Positions 62,201 to 64,000 of a stretch of DNA of 64,000 nt are shown here, one piece after another; position 1 is the first letter of the stretch, and each line of letters starts with the position of its first letter. The notes under the pieces are model-generated. The model had not been told where the DNA came from and did no database searches. It worked only from the letters and a program-made list of their open reading frames with translations. The DNA lies in NCBI GenBank assembly GCA_937927945.1, contig CALEYW010000055.1:1-64000 (forward strand), written 5' to 3'. Both the position numbers and the translations under genes were made by a program. The DNA comes from an uncultured candidate division WPS-2 bacterium (GTDB lineage Bacteria > Vulcanimicrobiota > Vulcanimicrobiia > Vulcanimicrobiales > Vulcanimicrobiaceae).

Positions 62201-63380
62201 GCACGAGCGCCGCGCACTCGAGCAGCTCGTCGCGGGTCGTCGCGAACAGCCGGCCTTCCGGCTTCGCGCCGATCCAGTGGCCGGAACGGCCGATCCGCTG
62301 CAGCGCGACCCCGATCGAGCGCGGCGAGCCCAATTGGACGACCAGGTCGATCGAACCGATGTCGATCCCGAGCTCGAGCGACGCCGTCGCGACGACCGCG
62401 CGCAGCTCGCCCTTCTTCAGCCGGTTTTCGGCATCGAAGCGGATGTCGCGCGAGAGGCTGCCGTGGTGCGGCATCACCATCCCCTCGCCGAGCCGCGACG
62501 TGAGCGCGAACGTGACCCGCTCGCTTTGGCGGCGCGTGCTGACGAAGATCAACGTCGTGCGATGCGCGCGGATCAGCTCGGCCAGACGGTCGTAGATCTC
62601 GCCCGACATCTCGTTGCTGGCGACCGAACTCAACTCGTCGCCCGGGACTTCGACCGCCAGCGTCACATCGCGCCGGTGGCCGATATCGATCACTTCGGCG
62701 TCCGGACTCAGGAAGCGCGCGACCTGATCGATCGGGCGGACCGTCGCAGAAAGCCCGATCCGCTGCGGTTTCTTACCGCCGTTGCGCCGCACGAAGTCGT
62801 CGAGCCGAGCGAGCGTGAGGGCGAGGTGCGCGCCGCGCTTGTCGGCGGCGACCGCGTGGATCTCGTCGACGATCACCGTTTCGACCCGGGCGAAGAGCGC
62901 GCGCGCCTTCTCCGAGGTGAGCATCATGAACAGCGACTCGGGGGTCGTGACGAGCACGTGCGGCGCCGTGCGCAGCATCCGGGCGCGATCGGCCTGACTA
63001 GTGTCGCCGGTGCGCGTCGCCGTGCGGATCCCCTCGAGCGTGATGCCGCGTTCGGTCGCGAGCGCGAGGAGTTCGCCCAGCGGCGTCTCGAGGTTCTTGC
63101 GGACGTCGTTGGTCAGCGCCTTGAGCGGTGAGACGTATACGACGAGCGTTTCGTCGGGAAGTTCGCCGGCTTCCGCGCGCCGGATCAACCCGTCCAGGCA
63201 GATCGAGAAGGCGGCCAGTGTTTTTCCGGAACCGGTGGGCGCCGTGATCAGCACGTCGCGACCGGCGCGAATCAACGGCCAGCCTTGGACCTGCGGTTCG
63301 GTCGGCTCGCCATACCGCTTGGCGAACCAATCGGCGACGAGCGGATGAAACTCCCTGACCACTCTCTTGGCCCAACCCAC
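59250..63380 (-). CDS. lhr: large Lhr-type ATP-dependent helicase
   Basis: 1376 aa superfamily 2 helicase. Walker A APTGSGKTLAAFS (Lys53), DEIH box about residue 173 (VIVDEIHAVAADKRGAHLAL), motif III LSATVRP, C-lobe motif VI LQRIGRSGHW. The N-terminal 850 residues form the Lhr core with the WH and beta-barrel domains (about 400-850), followed by a 500-residue C-terminal region of the long Lhr form. Implicated in DNA repair after mitomycin-type damage in mycobacteria. GTG at 63380 is the longest start; GTG further in (REFHPLVADWF) is possible. Confidence 0.93.
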   Translation of the reverse strand: MGWAKRVVREFHPLVADWFAKRYGEPTEPQVQGWPLIRAGRDVLITAPTGSGKTLAAFSICLDGLIRRAEAGELPDETLVVYVSPLKALTNDVRKNLETPLGELLALATERGITLEGIRTATRTGDTSQADRARMLRTAPHVLVTTPESLFMMLTSEKARALFARVETVIVDEIHAVAADKRGAHLALTLARLDDFVRRNGGKKPQRIGLSATVRPIDQVARFLSPDAEVIDIGHRRDVTLAVEVPGDELSSVASNEMSGEIYDRLAELIRAHRTTLIFVSTRRQSERVTFALTSRLGEGMVMPHHGSLSRDIRFDAENRLKKGELRAVVATASLELGIDIGSIDLVVQLGSPRSIGVALQRIGRSGHWIGAKPEGRLFATTRDELLECAALVRGIRGGAMDALRIPVAPLDILAQQIVATCAADDWDANDLYDAVRTAYPYRDLSRKDYDEVLTMLADGVATSRGRSGAYLHYDRVNGKLRARRGARIAAITSGGAIPENANYNVVVEPDGHVVGTVDEDFAVESMAGDIFLLGTTSWQIRRVEPGVVRVADAHGAPPSIPFWNGEGLGRTIELSREVAALRAAIDERDDEGACSLLIGECGLDRGGAEQAVAYVRAGKAILGVVPTDRTIVAERFFDEAGGMQLILHTPFGARINRAWGLALRKKFCRSFNVELQAAATDNGICVSLTEQHAFPLDVVFEYVKSASVEYTLTQALLDAPMFGARWRWNATRSLTILRSRAGKKVPPQLQRMRADDLMAAVFPDQAACAENLSGPVRIPDHVLVRETIDNCLREAMDLDGLMTVLKDVESGAIRTCAIDTPEPSPFCHEILNANPYAYLDDAPLEERRARAVTLRRTTRSDAEGGAGILDQAAIAEVTESAWPLVRDADELHDALATLVALPPVAEWNEWFEELVSQRRATTLRPSGAAFWVCAERLDLARVAYPDAALEPQIASVPPAQPLPERMEDALAEIVRGWLESSGPVTVVELAERFAVDAASIEMALIRLETEGQVLRGRFRGGLDEEWCNRRILARIHRLTLGTLRREIEPVSTADYVRFLFRWQHVAPASRLHGIDGTLHVIRQLEGYEIPAAAWEASILPARVAGYKREYLDRLCYSGDVMWGRLSPHPALAITDQEKKRRVRPTKLAPIALFAREDAEALVVANPYEEAALSHAAREVLDEIGRRGAPFFTDIVRGTKRLPSEVEEALWQLVAAGLVTADGFDALRSLIDAKRRLGEKGLRARPRSSSGRWTRLVSEMDHIDPEVFARRLLARWGVVFRDVAVRETLAPRWREILVALRRLEARGEIRGGRFVNGYVGEQFALPEAIEALRAARRTAGDDTEITAVSDYDPLRIAVALLPAAPAPQPLRVAAAT

Positions 63381-63572
63381 TCGGCGGTCGTCCCGTTTCG
63401 GTCCACCCTCAAATGCCGTTGACTTGCTAGGGTAGTCGACCTTCGTGTCGAACGCTTTCGGCGCCGGTTCACCGAGCCGGCTGGGCGCTTCGCCACGGGT
63501 GTGCGAGCGGCGATGGTTCGTTTCTCCTCACGCGAACGGCGGCGTCCGTTGCATCGCTGCAAGGAGTTCATC

Positions 63573-63866
63573 ATGGCAACGCCATCGCTTCAAGAACTCG
63601 GAATCGACGTCAGCGTCTCCGGTCTGACGCTGTTTTCACCGAACTACGCCCCGGGCATCTCCCTCTTCACGTTCCCGCAGAGCGGAACGGTGCAACTGAC
63701 GTACGGCGTGGGAAATCCGGCCCCGACGAGCGTCTACATTCAGCATCAGGGCGGCGGATCGACGCCGGTGAACCCGGGGACGCAGAACTACACGGTTAAC
63801 GCGTACGACGTTCTCTACATCATCGGGGCGGCCGCGAGCGCCAAGGTGCAATACAACTACGTCTGA
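63573..63866 (+). CDS. small beta-rich protein of unknown function
   Basis: 97 aa starting MATPSLQELGIDV. No signal peptide; alternating strands (GTVQLTYGVGNPAPTSVYI, YDVLYIIGAAASAKVQYNYV) suggest a compact beta sandwich. ATG follows AAGGAG with six-nt spacing, an excellent site that implies good expression. Resembles structural or appendage subunits in size, but no family was recognised. Confidence 0.6.
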   Translation: MATPSLQELGIDVSVSGLTLFSPNYAPGISLFTFPQSGTVQLTYGVGNPAPTSVYIQHQGGGSTPVNPGTQNYTVNAYDVLYIIGAAASAKVQYNYV

Positions 63867-64000
63867 TTGGGGACGCCCCATCGTTGCGCCGCCCTCTGCA
63901 TCACGTCGCAGAGAAGCGGCGCAGCGACCGGTTCGCGCGACCGCGGCGCGGTTCTGAAGGCGTTCTCGCTCGACGCCAGAAGACGACGTTCGCCTGCTTA
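63867..64000. other. right edge, nothing seen
   Basis: 134 nt with no gene or clear terminator. Confidence 0.5.

Overview
The window is a GC-rich (roughly two-thirds G+C by eye) bacterial chromosome segment with short intergenic gaps and many 1-4 nt stop/start overlaps. Gene content suggests a free-living diderm: beta-barrel outer-membrane proteins, c-type cytochromes, AMIN-amidase and sterol-desaturase-like enzymes. It also carries an actinobacterial-style FHA-FHA-PP2C-RodA division cluster and a Firmicutes-style topA-trmFO-hslVU cluster. This mixture fits a deep-branching phylum such as Candidatus Eremiobacterota (WPS-2); that placement is inference, since no rRNA is present. No tRNA, rRNA or CRISPR array was seen.

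Region by region. 1-0.8 kb: a transposon-accessory (TnpC/DUF6262-like) gene at the edge. 1.0-5.0 kb: a minus-strand copper operon (outer-membrane protein, CopC, CopD fused to cytochrome c) with an upstream membrane protein. 5.5-6.2 kb: a truncated and frameshifted double-thioredoxin gene. 6.2-8.0 kb: a NarL-type response regulator and a sensor kinase whose frame is broken. 8.3-8.9 kb: an exported protein. 9.2-20.5 kb: a tightly coupled five-gene cassette of very large beta-rich proteins of unknown function, one with a DUF6603-type domain. This is the most novel feature. A palindrome, TGACAATTGTCA, lies between the exported gene and the cassette, and a near copy lies upstream of the kinase, which may tie the two-component system to the cassette. 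20.6-26.5 kb: accessory genes (isochorismatase family, ATLF-like metallopeptidase flanked by a 100-nt duplication, beta-barrel protein with a PASPAGV repeat, small cytochrome c, membrane proteins).

26.6-33.3 kb: one long minus-strand cell-division/translation operon, def-fmt-rsmB-fhaA-fhaB-pstP-ftsW/rodA-yibQ-like. 33.4-35.4 kb: XRE regulator, membrane proteins, CPBP protease. 35.4-41.0 kb: topA-trmFO-hslV-hslU. 41.2-41.7 kb: a histone-H1-like Lys/Ala/Gly repeat protein with a good promoter and terminator. 41.7-46.3 kb: dxs-secG-oppD-oppF. 46.3-50.5 kb: PAP2-like protein, murI, amidase, GerMN protein, infA. 51-51.5 kb: zinc-ribbon protein with a long structured leader and a strong terminator. 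51.5-59.2 kb: a hexaheme cytochrome and assorted oxidoreductases and hydroxylases. 59.2-63.4 kb: a large Lhr helicase. The window ends with a small beta-rich protein.

Four genes (around 6.05, 7.72, 24.0 and 27.4 kb) read well only if one single-base frameshift is allowed. Either the assembly carries indel errors or these genes are decaying. Three genes (fmt, the CPBP protease and infA) seem to use non-standard start codons (CTG, CTG, ATT) placed exactly where coupling or a Shine-Dalgarno sequence demands a start.
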